In this document: piece by piece, positions 25,972 through 36,325 of the stretch
Layout: each line of letters opens with the position of its first letter
How positions within the stretch are numbered: the first letter of the stretch is position 1
From: Methanococcoides methylutens MM1
Lineage (GTDB): Archaea; Halobacteriota; Methanosarcinia; Methanosarcinales; Methanosarcinaceae
Reading direction: 5' to 3'
Assembly (NCBI RefSeq): GCF_000970325.1
Contig: NZ_CP009518.1
Span: 496,001 to 560,000, forward strand
DNA: 64,000 nucleotides
Translations under genes and position numbers: made by a program
The notes under the pieces: model-generated
The model's input: the letters and a program-made list of their open reading frames with translations, nothing else
What the model was told of the DNA's origin: nothing
Databases searched by the model: none

Positions 25972-26703
25972 ATGATGGGTCGATTCAAACACGGTGATGA
26001 TATTTTCTATGGTACTGTAAGCGGTGAACTGGTTACTTCCATGGATCATGAGGGCAGGACCTTTGAGCTATCCGAGCTTACGGTACTTCCACCTGCAACT
26101 CCTTCAAAGATAATCTGTATTGGTCTGAACTATGTTGACCATGCCATTGAACTTGATATGGAGATTCCCACAGAACCTGTTATATTTATGAAACCCTCCT
26201 CTGCCGTGATCGGTCCGGGCGATCGTATAGTATATCCTTCAATGAGCCAGCGAGTGGATTATGAGGCTGAGCTTGCTGTTGTTATCGGAAAGAAGTGCAG
26301 GAACATCAGTTCAGAGAATGCAATGGATGTAATTGCAGGCTATACCTGCTTCAATGATGTCACAGCCCGTGACCTGCAGCAAAAGGATGGTCAGTGGACT
26401 CGCGCCAAGAGCTTTGATACATTTGCTCCCATGGGACCGTTCATTGTTCCGAAAGAGGAGTTTTATCCTTCTGATGTCAATGTCAGCAGTCTTGTGAATG
26501 GCGAGGGCAGGCAAAGCTCAAGCACATCGAATCTGATATTTGATATTCCTCATCTGATCGAGTTCATATCCGGCATCATGACTCTTGAGATCGGTGATGT
26601 GATCGCCACAGGTACTCCTCCGGGAGTAGGTGAGCTGGAACGTGGCGACGTTGTTGAAGTTAAGATCGAAGGAATAGGCACATTGAGAAATGAGGTAGTA
26701 TAA
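25972..26703 (+). CDS. Fumarylacetoacetate hydrolase family protein
   Basis: This 243-residue protein has the FAH catalytic fold: IGLNYVDHAIELDMEIPTEPVIFMKP, the metal-binding Glu residues in DYEAELAVVIGKK, and the GDVIATGTPPGVG loop. Archaeal relatives act on acylpyruvates, 2-hydroxyhepta-2,4-diene-1,7-dioate-type compounds or oxaloacetate; the substrate here is not certain. The stop overlaps the start of a winged-helix gene (TAATG), so the two are one operon. Confidence 0.9.
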   Translation: MMGRFKHGDDIFYGTVSGELVTSMDHEGRTFELSELTVLPPATPSKIICIGLNYVDHAIELDMEIPTEPVIFMKPSSAVIGPGDRIVYPSMSQRVDYEAELAVVIGKKCRNISSENAMDVIAGYTCFNDVTARDLQQKDGQWTRAKSFDTFAPMGPFIVPKEEFYPSDVNVSSLVNGEGRQSSSTSNLIFDIPHLIEFISGIMTLEIGDVIATGTPPGVGELERGDVVEVKIEGIGTLRNEVV

Positions 26704-27002
26704 TGCTATTTGACCAGATCAACAGGGAACTTGAACTTACTGAAAGACATCTGATCGTTCTCCAGAAGGTCATTGAAAAAGGCCCCATCGGTATATTGAA
26801 GCTGGCCGAAGAGACCGGAATGCCAACCCACAAGGTCAGGTATTCATTGCGCGTGCTGGAGCAGGAACATCTTATCAAGCCTTCCTCACACGGTGCGATG
26901 GCAGGTGACATGGCAGAAGAGTTCGTTGAAAAGTTCAATGAGGATTTAGGTAGCATTCTTGAAAAGGTGAACCACATCAGTGATCTGGGTGACAGGCTCT
27001 GA
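26703..27002 (+). CDS. Winged-helix transcriptional regulator
   Basis: This 99-residue protein is an almost bare helix-turn-helix domain: ERHLIVLQKVIEKGPIGILKLAEETGMPTHKVRYSLRVLEQEHLIKPS, followed by a short acidic helical tail. It is translationally coupled to the FAH-family gene. Target genes are unknown. Confidence 0.8.
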   Translation: MLFDQINRELELTERHLIVLQKVIEKGPIGILKLAEETGMPTHKVRYSLRVLEQEHLIKPSSHGAMAGDMAEEFVEKFNEDLGSILEKVNHISDLGDRL

Positions 27003-27055
27003 TATTCATTTGTTTTTAATTCATAATTTATTATTTGTCCTGCGAGGGAATTCAA

Positions 27056-28771
27056 ATGACCCTGAGTGATGAAGATAAGATAACTATAGAGAAATTTGCG
27101 CTTCAAAACGCTGTAAAATATGGAAAGACCCCTCAGCTTGGAGCTGTTATGGGCCGTGTAATGGGCGCATGCCCTCATCTGCGTCCTCTTGCAAAGGACG
27201 TTGGTCCTATGATCCAGCATATCCTTGACGAGGTATCAAAGGAAAGCCCTGAAGAATGGCAATCACGACTTGAGACCATCGCTCCGGAGCTTATCGAGGA
27301 GCTAAATACTAAAAAGGAGCCTGACAAAGGACTCAAGCCTCTTGATGTCGAAGAAGGTGAGGCCGTTGTAATGCGCTTTGCACCAAACCCCAACGGTCCT
27401 CCCACACTGGGGAGCACACGCGGTATCGTTGTGAACTCCGAGTATGTCAAAAAATATGGTGGGAAGTTCATCATCCGCTTCGATGACACGGATCCGCAGA
27501 CAAAGCGCCCGATGATGGAAGCATATGACTGGTATATCGAGGACTGCACATGGCTTGATGCAAAACCTGATCAGGTTGTGATCGCATCAGACAGGATGGA
27601 GGTCTACTACGACTATGCAAGAAAGCTCATTGAGATGGGTCATGCATATGTATGCTTCTGTGACGGTGGTGACTTCAAGAAGTTCAAGGATGCAAAGGAG
27701 CCATGCCCTCACCGCAATCAGAGTCCTGAGGTCAATCTTGAGCACTGGGATAAGATGCTTGCCGGTGAATATGAGGAAAAGGCTGCGGTTGTCCGGATCA
27801 AGACCGATATTACGCACAAGGATCCCGCTCTTCGTGACTTTGGTGCTTTCAGGATCGTCAAGACGGCACACCCCCGCCCGGAAATAGGTGACAAATATGT
27901 GGTCTGGCCTCTGCTCGACTTCGAAGGTGCTATCGAGGACCATAAACTTGGAATGACACACATTATCAGGGGTAAGGACCTGATGGACAGTGAAAAACGT
28001 CAGGGATATATCTATAATTATCTCGGCTGGGAATATCCAAAGACCACTCACTGGGGCCGCATTAAGATGCACGAGTTTGGAAAGTTCAGCACAAGCGGAC
28101 TTCGCAAGGCAATAGAGGATGGGGAATATTCCGGGTGGGATGATCCACACCTTCCAACACTTCGTGCACTTCGCAGGCGTGGTATCAGACCGGAAGCTAT
28201 CCGCAAGTTCATGATCGATATGGGTGTAGGGGAGACCGATGTAAGCATCAGTATGGACACTCTCTATGCAGAGAACAGGAAGATCATCGATCCTATAGCT
28301 AACAGATATTTCTTTGTCTGGGATCCTGTGGATCTTGAGCTGGAAGATGGTGCATGCTGCACTGTGAATCCTTCACTTCACCCAACAGAGAACAGGGGTG
28401 TTCGCTGTATAGATGTGGGCTCAAGGCTGAAGGTGTGCAGCAGTGATGTTGAATCCGTAAAGGTTGGTGACATGCTGCGCCTGAAGGACCTGTACAATAT
28501 TGAGGTAACATCAGTTGATCCTCTCATGTGTAAGTGTCTTGGTGATTCAATGGAAGATGCCAAAGCAAAGAAGATGAAGATCATTCACTGGGTACCTGAT
28601 GATGGTATCAATGTGAAGGTTCTTGCACCACATGGTGAGTTTACCGGAATCGGTGAGAAGCAGATCGTGGATGAACTTGACAATGTCGTACAGTTCGAAA
28701 GATTTGGTTTCTGCCGCATTGATTCTGTGAGTGATGAGGACGATGTTGTTGCTTATTTCACTCATAAGTGA
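27056..28771 (+). CDS. gltX: Glutamyl-tRNA synthetase (archaeal type)
   Basis: This class I synthetase charges tRNA-Glu and, in archaea, does not act on tRNA-Gln. The archaeal N-terminal extension (about 1-95) precedes the HIGH-like motif in RFAPNPNGPPTLGSTRG. The KMSKS-like signature appears as KFSTSGLRKAI, and the C-terminal beta-barrel domains resemble GlnRS. The length of 571 residues is usual. ATG at 27056 is chosen: it follows GAGGGAATT, and the earlier ATG-like start adds only seven residues. Confidence 0.95.
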   Translation: MTLSDEDKITIEKFALQNAVKYGKTPQLGAVMGRVMGACPHLRPLAKDVGPMIQHILDEVSKESPEEWQSRLETIAPELIEELNTKKEPDKGLKPLDVEEGEAVVMRFAPNPNGPPTLGSTRGIVVNSEYVKKYGGKFIIRFDDTDPQTKRPMMEAYDWYIEDCTWLDAKPDQVVIASDRMEVYYDYARKLIEMGHAYVCFCDGGDFKKFKDAKEPCPHRNQSPEVNLEHWDKMLAGEYEEKAAVVRIKTDITHKDPALRDFGAFRIVKTAHPRPEIGDKYVVWPLLDFEGAIEDHKLGMTHIIRGKDLMDSEKRQGYIYNYLGWEYPKTTHWGRIKMHEFGKFSTSGLRKAIEDGEYSGWDDPHLPTLRALRRRGIRPEAIRKFMIDMGVGETDVSISMDTLYAENRKIIDPIANRYFFVWDPVDLELEDGACCTVNPSLHPTENRGVRCIDVGSRLKVCSSDVESVKVGDMLRLKDLYNIEVTSVDPLMCKCLGDSMEDAKAKKMKIIHWVPDDGINVKVLAPHGEFTGIGEKQIVDELDNVVQFERFGFCRIDSVSDEDDVVAYFTHK

Positions 28772-28810
28772 GTGGAATGCTTGTAAACAAAAAGAATGTG
28801 AATATCAACA

Positions 28811-28841
28811 AGGCTGGATTTTCCAGCCATTTCTTTTTTAG
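28811..28841 (+). terminator. Hairpin terminator after gltX
   Basis: GGCTGG (28812-28817) and CCAGCC (28822-28827) form a 6-bp stem followed by a run of T residues. Confidence 0.75.
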
Positions 28842-28997
28842 ATACATAATGGTTCTCATTATTGTATCTTTTATTATTATGTTTTTCAATTTAATTTTTA
28901 ACTTTAGACCTGTTTAATTAGTAATTCTTACAAGGTCCTGATTTTCCGGAATCAGTGGCTGTCTGTAATTCCAGCTAAAGCTAATTGAAAATGTTTA

Positions 28998-29035
28998 ATT
29001 CAAAAAAAGATATTAAGGTGACCACCAGGGTCACC
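28998..29035 (-). terminator. Terminator after rps3ae
   Basis: GGTGACC (29017-29023) pairs with GGTCACC (29029-29035). Read on the minus strand, the stem is followed by a run of T residues around 29009-28998. Confidence 0.65.
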
Positions 29036-29052
29036 AGTTAGTTTTTAGAGAT

Positions 29053-29718
29053 TCACTCTTCAGCTGCAGGTGCTTCTACAGCTTCTTCTACAACAGCTGG
29101 TGCTTCTTCAACTACTGGAGTTGCTACAGCTGATGCAGGGATTGCCTGAACTTCGGTCTTTCTGATCTCTACCCTTCTAAGTGGGTAGATGGATTTTGCC
29201 TTCCTGTAGATGTTTGCGGAAAGCTTTCCGACAATAGCTTCTTCCACGAACTGCTCGAAGTCGAGTTCGGATGCACGCTTTGCTACTGTTTCGGTCATAA
29301 CGTCTCTGAGAGCCTTGATCTGGCTTGTCCTTGCTCTCTTGACTGTAAAGCAGATAGGTTTGACCCTGATCTTGTAACCATCTTTTGTCTTGACATTGAG
29401 ATTTGTATCAATTCTGGAAGTCTGGCGCTTTACAATGGAACGCAGGTAGTCAGTTGTGATCTCGTGACCAATGAACCTTGTGTTTGCAACATCACCGACT
29501 ACGTTGTCGATCTCAAGTTTGAGTTTGATGTTGTGCTTTGAGAAATCATTGGTGAGTTCACCGACAGTGGTCTCCACTACACGACCTACCAGGTTCTCCG
29601 GTTCGTCGGTTGGGGTTACACCGATGTGGTTGCTACCAATGAACTTTGGTGCCTCGATGTTGTACCACTCTTTTGATTTCCATTTATCCAGCTTCCTTTG
29701 TACTCTCTTTTTTGCCAA
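29053..29718 (-). CDS. rps3ae: 30S ribosomal protein S3Ae (eS1)
   Basis: This 221-residue archaeal/eukaryotic small-subunit protein starts [28 protein letters not shown], with the family segments [21 protein letters not shown] and [17 protein letters not shown]-type sequence. The last 30 residues are an Ala/Glu/Val-rich acidic tail, which is common in low-temperature and marine relatives. The gene is the last in a minus-strand informational cluster. Confidence 0.95.
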   Translation of the reverse strand: MAKKRVQRKLDKWKSKEWYNIEAPKFIGSNHIGVTPTDEPENLVGRVVETTVGELTNDFSKHNIKLKLEIDNVVGDVANTRFIGHEITTDYLRSIVKRQTSRIDTNLNVKTKDGYKIRVKPICFTVKRARTSQIKALRDVMTETVAKRASELDFEQFVEEAIVGKLSANIYRKAKSIYPLRRVEIRKTEVQAIPASAVATPVVEEAPAVVEEAVEAPAAEE

Positions 29719-29886
29719 GCAATTCCTCCTTATTATTGTGATAGTTGTTTTGATCGATTCCTCGATCGGATTAAATTCTGATGTTCGTGATTCTGACCGT
29801 TATAATTCCCGTGTGAATGGTTATTAATAGCGCTCCAATACTGTTCATGTCCATATATAAAGAAATCGGTACGATGAAAATGAATG

Positions 29887-31395
29887 TTAGAGGAAATTAA
29901 TTCCCTCTGGCACTTTACCGGCTCTCTTCCTGAACTCCTCAGGCCAGTTTTCAGGGTCCAGTCCCTTCTGTGCGAAGAATGCGGATGCCCAGCGCTCAAG
30001 TCCCACGCCGGAACAGCCTGACCAGAGTTCCTCTCCTGATTGGCATTTCACATTGAATCCGGATGGGTACTTGTTACCGTTGATACTGACATTCTGGAAC
30101 TCGAGCCATTCGCCGTCCTCGCCTCTGTAAGGCAGTGGTGCCTCATAGTCAGTTGTTCCTGCCTCACCCTGCTCAGAGAGTCCTGTGAGCCCTTCCTGGG
30201 CCATAAACCATGGGGTTACCCATGCCTTTCTCCACTCAAGGTCAAGGATCTCGTTGAAGATGTGCATGTACTTCTCATGGAGTTCCTTTGCAGTTGCAAT
30301 GACCTGTTCCTTTGTGCCGAGCCAGACGATCTCTACACGATGGAACTCATCCACACGTTCCATTCCGTGGATGCCGCCGCTCTCATAGCGGTGTGATGTG
30401 CCGGACCTGTCAAATACCTTTATTGGGAAGTCCTCGGTAGGGATGGTTTCTCCCTGAACGTACATCCAGAATGGTGGGCACTGTGCATAGCAAAGGCCGC
30501 CGATAGGTTCTCCGATCTTCTCCTTGATCAGTTCGGTTGGCACTTCATGTGTGACCTTGTAGTGATCGATAACTTCTTCCCAGTACTCTGGGTCCCTTGT
30601 CTTTGGAGGGCAGACGTAGTAGATCTCAGGATATACGCCCTTTGCGTGTCCGGATTTCTGCCATACTTCCCATGGGACAAGCTTCGGGAAGATCATTTCC
30701 CTGTATCCCAGAGGCTCAAGGAGCTCTTCGAGAACGATCCTTTCGAATGTCCTGAACATCCTTGTGGACTGCGGGCCATGGATCCACTGTCCGCGACTTG
30801 CTCCGCGCTTGATCCAGCCTTCCTTCATCATTTCCTGTGTGGGATCGCCATGGAATGTGTGTTCTTTCTTTTCACTTTCCCAGAGGATCTGCCAGTGCTC
30901 TGCCTTGCCGCCGTAATCCTTTGCCTTGACCTTCTCTTCCATGAGGGTCAGTATCCTGTCAGGAATACGGTTCTCAAGCTCAGATTCCCCTACCTCAAGT
31001 TCAAGTTTGATCCCACCTTCAACATTGGTTATGTTGGTTACATGTGGAATCCTTATGTTGTCAAGTTCCTCTTCTGCAGGCATCTCAATGGTGAACTCTT
31101 TCACGTCAATACCGCGAATACCTATATGGAACTCCTTTCCAAGCTTTCCTGCAAGTGGTTTCCTGAGTCGGATCATTGCATCGTGTGCCCTGACGAACCT
31201 TCCGGATTCAATAGTGACCTCGATGCTGTTCTCAACAATACTCCATTCTGTGATCTTAGCACCCTGTCCTTCCGGTGCTCCCTTTGTAAGGGTTGTCTCA
31301 TTTGCCTCAGCTATATATTGGGCAATAACATCTTTCGCGCCGCTCGGGTCGGCGCTTGTCTTGAATGCTCCTTTCAGGTTGAATTTAAGTTCCAT
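29887..31395 (-). CDS. serS: Seryl-tRNA synthetase, methanogen type (type 2)
   Basis: This 502-residue protein is the atypical SerRS found in methanogens. The unusual N-terminal domain (about 1-165, [16 protein letters not shown]...) replaces the coiled-coil arm of bacterial enzymes. Class II motifs are visible: motif 2 with [31 protein letters not shown], and motif 3 with [19 protein letters not shown]. The Cys residues of the active-site zinc are present ([10 protein letters not shown] and [10 protein letters not shown] regions). It is a strong marker for a methanogenic archaeon. Confidence 0.97.
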   Translation of the reverse strand: MELKFNLKGAFKTSADPSGAKDVIAQYIAEANETTLTKGAPEGQGAKITEWSIVENSIEVTIESGRFVRAHDAMIRLRKPLAGKLGKEFHIGIRGIDVKEFTIEMPAEEELDNIRIPHVTNITNVEGGIKLELEVGESELENRIPDRILTLMEEKVKAKDYGGKAEHWQILWESEKKEHTFHGDPTQEMMKEGWIKRGASRGQWIHGPQSTRMFRTFERIVLEELLEPLGYREMIFPKLVPWEVWQKSGHAKGVYPEIYYVCPPKTRDPEYWEEVIDHYKVTHEVPTELIKEKIGEPIGGLCYAQCPPFWMYVQGETIPTEDFPIKVFDRSGTSHRYESGGIHGMERVDEFHRVEIVWLGTKEQVIATAKELHEKYMHIFNEILDLEWRKAWVTPWFMAQEGLTGLSEQGEAGTTDYEAPLPYRGEDGEWLEFQNVSINGNKYPSGFNVKCQSGEELWSGCSGVGLERWASAFFAQKGLDPENWPEEFRKRAGKVPEGINFL

Positions 31396-31624
31396 AAATT
31401 ATTCCTCTTGAAACAGGCCGTCATTGGTCAACTGGCTCTTACGTCTCATTTGTGATCATGATCGAATTAATTGCATTTGTTGCTAAAGCAAACAGTTATG
31501 AAATAGGCTCCAGATTTAATAAATTTTCCAACAAAAAGAGTTTGTGACATTAATCTTGAAGGAATACTTCCTGTCCTTCCTTTCTGTCTTCTATTCATTC
31601 AGCCTAACAATTAAACTTAAAAAT

Positions 31625-32173
31625 TCATAAGAACAAATGCCTGTTCTCATCAAGGAAACGGTGCTGGTCCTCTGTGCGGGACCTTGTATAGATCAATGCT
31701 GCCGGGTGGAATATCTTAAGCACATTCCGTCCTTCAAATTCCTCAACAGCTCCCCATTCCATCTTTTGTCCGTTAAGGAAGGCCTTTTCGGCAGTGTTCC
31801 CGAGAAGGATAATCAATTTAGGGTCAAGAAGTTCGATCTGCCTTTTCAGGAATGGCTTGCAGGCTTCAAGTTCCTTCTTGTTCGGGTTGCGGTTCTTCGG
31901 AGGCCTGCACTTGATGGTATTGATGACTGCCCAATCGCTTTCCTTTAGTCCGGCATAATCTATGAGCTCGTCAAGTATCTTTCCTGCACGTCCGCAAAAA
32001 GGAACTCCCGTTTCATCTTCGTTCTTGCCGGGAGCTTCTCCTATGAAAAGTACCTTTGGAATATCTGATCCCTTGCGGACCACTTTATTGATAACAGTTT
32101 CAGAAAGAGGGCATGCCGTACATTCGAAGATGTGCTCCTCGACATCTTCAAGAGTTTTCCATTCAGAGGTCAT
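31625..32173 (-). CDS. Family 4 uracil-DNA glycosylase
   Basis: This 182-residue iron-sulfur glycosylase removes uracil from DNA. CTACPLSE and two later Cys residues (KCRPP and EACKPF) bind the [4Fe-4S] cluster; GEAPGKNEDETGVPFCGRAGKILD is the catalytic loop. The C-terminal HPAALIYTRS motif is the HPS-like leucine-loop region. ATG at 32173 follows GAGGATGA. It overlaps the end of the pcc1 gene by 11 bases. Confidence 0.95.
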   Translation of the reverse strand: MTSEWKTLEDVEEHIFECTACPLSETVINKVVRKGSDIPKVLFIGEAPGKNEDETGVPFCGRAGKILDELIDYAGLKESDWAVINTIKCRPPKNRNPNKKELEACKPFLKRQIELLDPKLIILLGNTAEKAFLNGQKMEWGAVEEFEGRNVLKIFHPAALIYTRSRTEDQHRFLDENRHLFL

Positions 32174-32408
32174 TCTCATCCTCTACTTCATTTATGATAT
32201 CTTCTGCTATCTTTGCGTTCATGAGCAGATCATCTACTGTAGCGATCATGGATGAGATCTTCTCCGTTTGGATGGTTATGGTAGCCTTCTCCTCGTCGAA
32301 CTGTGTTTCCATGTTTGTCAGGTTATCAGGTTTTAGTGAAAGGGCAACCTTCTTCGCAACGTCAGGTGCATCAGGACTGTTGAACTCGATAGTAGTGGAT
32401 ATCTTCAT
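32163..32408 (-). CDS. pcc1: KEOPS complex subunit Pcc1
   Basis: This 81-residue protein has the small alpha/beta Pcc1 fold (TTIEFNSPDAPDVAKKVALSLKPDN..., ending MNAKIAEDIINEV). KEOPS makes the t6A modification of tRNA position 37, and Pcc1 is its dimerisation and tRNA-binding subunit. It lies between the RecJ-like gene (10 bases upstream) and the glycosylase gene, in the usual archaeal context. Confidence 0.9.
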   Translation of the reverse strand: MKISTTIEFNSPDAPDVAKKVALSLKPDNLTNMETQFDEEKATITIQTEKISSMIATVDDLLMNAKIAEDIINEVEDENDL

Positions 32409-32418
32409 AATTTTCACA

Positions 32419-33723
32419 TCAGTTCAGTTGTTCTCCGACAATGTCGTCCACATGTGAAATAAAATCTTCTGTCCTCCCCATTGGGATGGATGCACCGGAA
32501 GCAATACTGTGTCCGCCTCCGTATCCGCCCACAGATGATGCGGCAGTTCTGAGTGCATAGGCAAGGTCAAGTCCCTTATCGACCAGTTCCCGCGTACCTC
32601 TTCCGGATATCTTGATAATTCCCTCCACCTCATTAATGGCAATAAATGGCATATCCGGATGTACATACCTTATGATGGTACTGGCGATCATTCCTGTGGA
32701 TTCAAGGTCCTTGCCGCTCAGGTAATAGATGCTCTTTCCTTTCTGGAGCAGTTCTTCTGCCTTCTTAACATCTGCAATGATGGCCTTCTGGCTCTTGAGC
32801 GTGATCTCCTTCGCTTCTTCCAGTGCGGAATCATCTTTCATACAAAGGGCAACTGCAAGTCCGGGAACTTCCTGCTTTCCACAGGTGTTCATTATGGCCA
32901 CGAGGTCGTAAACATTCCTGACAACCTCTTTGTTCAGAACATATACGTCACCTATGGCAGCATCGATAGCTTCGGGACTTGCACTCTTCGTAAGCTTTAG
33001 TGCAATTGTGGAAGTCAGTTTCTGCAGTTGTTCCGCATTGAGTGAATCGATGTCGCCATGTATGTCAAGCATATCCAGGAAAGCATCTATTTTCTCACGG
33101 TCGCCGGTTATGTCAAGATAAGGTTCCGGTGTGTTCTCCAGTATGTCAGCAATATCGCCGCTGCCGACTTTCAATCCCTTTTTGACGGATACTACTCCGG
33201 CTTCAACAGCTTCGTCCAATATGATCTTGTTCGCTGTCTCGAACAACTGCTTGTCTCCCACTGCACCGGCGATGGCCAGTCCTGCAAGGTCGATATTGTT
33301 CTCATCCAGCCCTTTTGCTACGAGGTATGTAGTGGTGGCTGCACAGAGATGTACTGCCCCGTCGATACCCGCCATATGTGGATTGATCATTGCTTTTGCA
33401 GGTGAATCTCCCACAGGTTTGTGGTGGTCGATCACGATAGTGTCCCTTTCGACATTCTCGATGACTTCGGGTTGACCGCTTCCCATATCGCAGAATATTA
33501 CAACATCGCTATCAGATGCTGTCTCATTCACCATTTCAACAACGCTGTTGTCCAGGCGGCCAACGATCGTCAGGTGGTATGGTATTCCTTTTCTGAGAAG
33601 TGCCTGGCAGATGATGGCTGCAGAGGATATACCGTCAGCATCATTGTGTGAGATCACTCTTGCATGCTTGTATTCCCCCATGATCCCGGCTATCTGCTTT
33701 GCAAGTTCGACCATTTTCTGCAT
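32419..33723 (-). CDS. RecJ-like DHH family phosphoesterase
   Basis: About 434 residues with a DHH domain (ISHNDADGISSAAII, CDMGSG, VIDHHKPVG) and a C-terminal DHHA1 domain with the GGGH motif (VGGYGGGHSIASGASIP). Archaeal homologues of this neighbourhood are RecJ-like single-strand nucleases that bind GINS (GAN) or act on RNA ends. All metal ligands are present, so it should be active. Start at ATG 33723; the open frame begins at a TTG nine bases earlier. Confidence 0.9.
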   Translation of the reverse strand: MQKMVELAKQIAGIMGEYKHARVISHNDADGISSAAIICQALLRKGIPYHLTIVGRLDNSVVEMVNETASDSDVVIFCDMGSGQPEVIENVERDTIVIDHHKPVGDSPAKAMINPHMAGIDGAVHLCAATTTYLVAKGLDENNIDLAGLAIAGAVGDKQLFETANKIILDEAVEAGVVSVKKGLKVGSGDIADILENTPEPYLDITGDREKIDAFLDMLDIHGDIDSLNAEQLQKLTSTIALKLTKSASPEAIDAAIGDVYVLNKEVVRNVYDLVAIMNTCGKQEVPGLAVALCMKDDSALEEAKEITLKSQKAIIADVKKAEELLQKGKSIYYLSGKDLESTGMIASTIIRYVHPDMPFIAINEVEGIIKISGRGTRELVDKGLDLAYALRTAASSVGGYGGGHSIASGASIPMGRTEDFISHVDDIVGEQLN

Positions 33724-33819
33724 TTCTATCAATCAGATCACCTGTGTAATTGTAATATCGAGTTATAATGCGGTGTTGTAATACGTTATCTGTAATGTGG
33801 TAGCAGGTGGTTTTCTGTA

Positions 33820-35010
33820 TCACCTGACAACTTCTCCAGGTCCTGTAAAGCTTCCACTTTCCATTACCGTGCCGACGTTTATGCTGCTGTTGATGCCTGT
33901 ATGGACATCGTCACCCATGATTACGCCAAGCTTACGTTTCCCGGAGTCGGTCCTTTTTCCCTTGATGTTCACCTTGATGTTCTTACCATCATGCCTCAGG
34001 TTCGCAACTTTTGTTCCGGCACCGAAATTGCACTTGCGTCCTATAATACTATCTCCTATATATGTGAGGTGTCCTACCTTCGTACCATCCATGATGATGC
34101 TGTTCTTCACTTCTACAGCATTTCCTATATGGACTTCGTTTCCGATAGTTGTTGATGGACGTATGAAACAATTAGGTCCGATATCACAGTCCTTCCCAAT
34201 CACTACAGGCCCGATTATGTAAGCGCCGTTGCGTATAAGCGTTCCTTCTCCCACGCTCACATCGCCTATCAGGGTGGCATTGGGTTCTACAAGGCCGGCG
34301 ATATCAGGCTTTAATCCCTCTAAAAGGACTTTGTTAGCGTCAAGTAGATCCCATGGTCTTCCGATGTCGATCCATTCCTCTTCAAGGACTTCATAGCCGA
34401 CATTATCACTGCTGTCGATTAGCATCTGGAGGCTGTCCGTGATTTCATATTCTTCTCTTGATGACAATGGGGTGTTTTCTATAACCTCAAAAATGGATTC
34501 CCTGAACAGGTATATTCCTGCATTTGCAAGATCTGTTGGTGGATTCTCAGGTTTTTCTATTATCTTTGAGACTCTGTTCCCTTCCGTCTCAATAACACCG
34601 AAATCCGAAGGCTTATCCACTTTTTTGACTGTAATTATCGCATCCTCTTCTCGCTCGATCATTTTACTGATATGTGATGAGCTTAGCAGAACGTCTCCGT
34701 TGAGTACGATAAAACTGCCTTCAACATGTCCTTTTGCACAGCCGATCGCATTTGCAGTTCCAAGCTGTTTTTTTTGATGGACATGATCGATGGTAACGCC
34801 CCATTTCTCGCCGTTGCCGAAGTGTTCCCTGATGTTCTCCTCATGGTAACCTGTGATAAAAACAAATCCTTCAATACCGGCTTCTATCGCAGCATCTACG
34901 ATATGCTCAAGCATGGGTTTATTGGCTATGGGGAGCATAACTTTTGGAGTTGCTGATGTCAATGGTCGCATCCGGGTGCCTTCCCCCGCTGCAAGGACTA
35001 CGGCTTTCAT
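33820..35010 (-). CDS. glmU: Bifunctional GlmU-like sugar-1-phosphate nucleotidyltransferase/acetyltransferase
   Basis: This 396-residue protein has an N-terminal nucleotidyltransferase domain starting [17 protein letters not shown], with PMLEHIVDA and a [10 protein letters not shown] metal site, followed by a left-handed beta-helix of hexapeptide repeats ([25 protein letters not shown]...). In archaea this architecture forms UDP-GlcNAc from glucosamine-1-phosphate by acetyl and uridyl transfer. It overlaps the end of glmM by four bases, so it acts directly after GlmM in the same operon. Confidence 0.88.
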   Translation of the reverse strand: MKAVVLAAGEGTRMRPLTSATPKVMLPIANKPMLEHIVDAAIEAGIEGFVFITGYHEENIREHFGNGEKWGVTIDHVHQKKQLGTANAIGCAKGHVEGSFIVLNGDVLLSSSHISKMIEREEDAIITVKKVDKPSDFGVIETEGNRVSKIIEKPENPPTDLANAGIYLFRESIFEVIENTPLSSREEYEITDSLQMLIDSSDNVGYEVLEEEWIDIGRPWDLLDANKVLLEGLKPDIAGLVEPNATLIGDVSVGEGTLIRNGAYIIGPVVIGKDCDIGPNCFIRPSTTIGNEVHIGNAVEVKNSIIMDGTKVGHLTYIGDSIIGRKCNFGAGTKVANLRHDGKNIKVNIKGKRTDSGKRKLGVIMGDDVHTGINSSINVGTVMESGSFTGPGEVVR

Positions 35011-36308
35011 GCCACACCTCTTTTGACAACGTTTTCAACCATCTCATAAAGTTTATCCACGCCTTCCCTTGCCTCGGCAGTGATGCGTATCTTGGGTTCC
35101 GTTCCGGATGGCCTTACAAGAACCCAGCCTTCTTTCAGATCCACGCGTATTCCATCGATGTCCGTAACATCTCCCGAAGTGGCGAGTTCAGAACTGACAA
35201 GTTCCATTACAGCTTTCTTTTTATCATTTTCACACTTTACAGTGCCGCGGCGGGTTGGATAGTGTGGAAGCTCGTTCTTAAGTTCTGAAAGTGTCTTATC
35301 CTGAACAAGCTCCATGACCTTTGCGGATGCATAGATGCCATCCGGACAGTATGATATTTCCGGGAATATCCAGCTTCCCGATGGTTCTCCGCCAAAGTCA
35401 GCTTCGGATCTCTTGATCTCTTCAGCAACATAAACATCGCCCACTCTGGTGCGGACAACAGTTGAATCCGGGAGGGCATCGTCCACCATCATTGAAGTAT
35501 CCACGGGGACCACGAGCTTTGCATCGCTCTTACATTCATGCCTGGCAAACATTGCAAGCATTTCATCCCCGGTGATGAACTCTCCGTTCTCATCCACTGT
35601 CATCATCCTGTCTGCATCCCCGTCCTGTGCGATTCCAATATCAGCTTCGAATTCCTTCACCGCTTTTTTGAGCAACGTAAGATTTGAATCGTTAGGTTCC
35701 GGATTTCTGGCAGGGAAATATCCGTCCGGCTGCGAGTTCAATGTGATCACCTCACAGCCGATCTCACGCAGGACGTATGGGGTGATAGTGCTTCCGGCAC
35801 CGGATCCGCAGTCGATAACAATCCGCTTTGATGATCTTTCAACACTCTTGACTATCATCTCCACATGTTGTCGTATCGCATTGCTATCCTCTGTAAGATT
35901 TCCAATTTCGTCCCAACGGACAGGTTCAAAGGCCTCATTTTCAATGATCTCCTCGATCTCTTCCTGCTGGGTCGAATCGAATGCCATTCCGTCAGGATTC
36001 CATAATTTGATCCCCACATACTCAGAAGGGTTGTGGGATGCGGTTATCATAACTCCACAGTCATAGTTCCTGGATGCATAGGCCAGTGTGGGTGTACTTA
36101 CCATCCCGACCCGAACTACATCACAACCTGATGACAGCAGTCCTGATATGACTGCATGTTCTATCATCTCTCCTGCAATACGCGGGTCGCGTCCAATTAC
36201 TGCAGTCCTTTTTGTCTTTCCCAGTGCAAGTCCGACCTTCAGCGCAAGTTCTACAGTAACGTCTTTGTTAGTAATGCCTCTTATGCCGGAAGATCCAAAT
36301 AATTTCAT
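35007..36308 (-). CDS. glmM: Phosphoglucosamine mutase GlmM
   Basis: This 433-residue phosphohexomutase interconverts glucosamine-6-phosphate and glucosamine-1-phosphate. Landmarks are the N-terminal [13 protein letters not shown], the phosphoserine loop [18 protein letters not shown], the metal-binding loop [12 protein letters not shown], the sugar-binding [10 protein letters not shown] and the C-terminal phosphate site [12 protein letters not shown]. It sits between glmS and glmU, which supports glucosamine over mannose or glucose as substrate. Confidence 0.93.
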   Translation of the reverse strand: MKLFGSSGIRGITNKDVTVELALKVGLALGKTKRTAVIGRDPRIAGEMIEHAVISGLLSSGCDVVRVGMVSTPTLAYASRNYDCGVMITASHNPSEYVGIKLWNPDGMAFDSTQQEEIEEIIENEAFEPVRWDEIGNLTEDSNAIRQHVEMIVKSVERSSKRIVIDCGSGAGSTITPYVLREIGCEVITLNSQPDGYFPARNPEPNDSNLTLLKKAVKEFEADIGIAQDGDADRMMTVDENGEFITGDEMLAMFARHECKSDAKLVVPVDTSMMVDDALPDSTVVRTRVGDVYVAEEIKRSEADFGGEPSGSWIFPEISYCPDGIYASAKVMELVQDKTLSELKNELPHYPTRRGTVKCENDKKKAVMELVSSELATSGDVTDIDGIRVDLKEGWVLVRPSGTEPKIRITAEAREGVDKLYEMVENVVKRGVA

Positions 36309-36325
36309 ATGTCAGCTCCTTAATT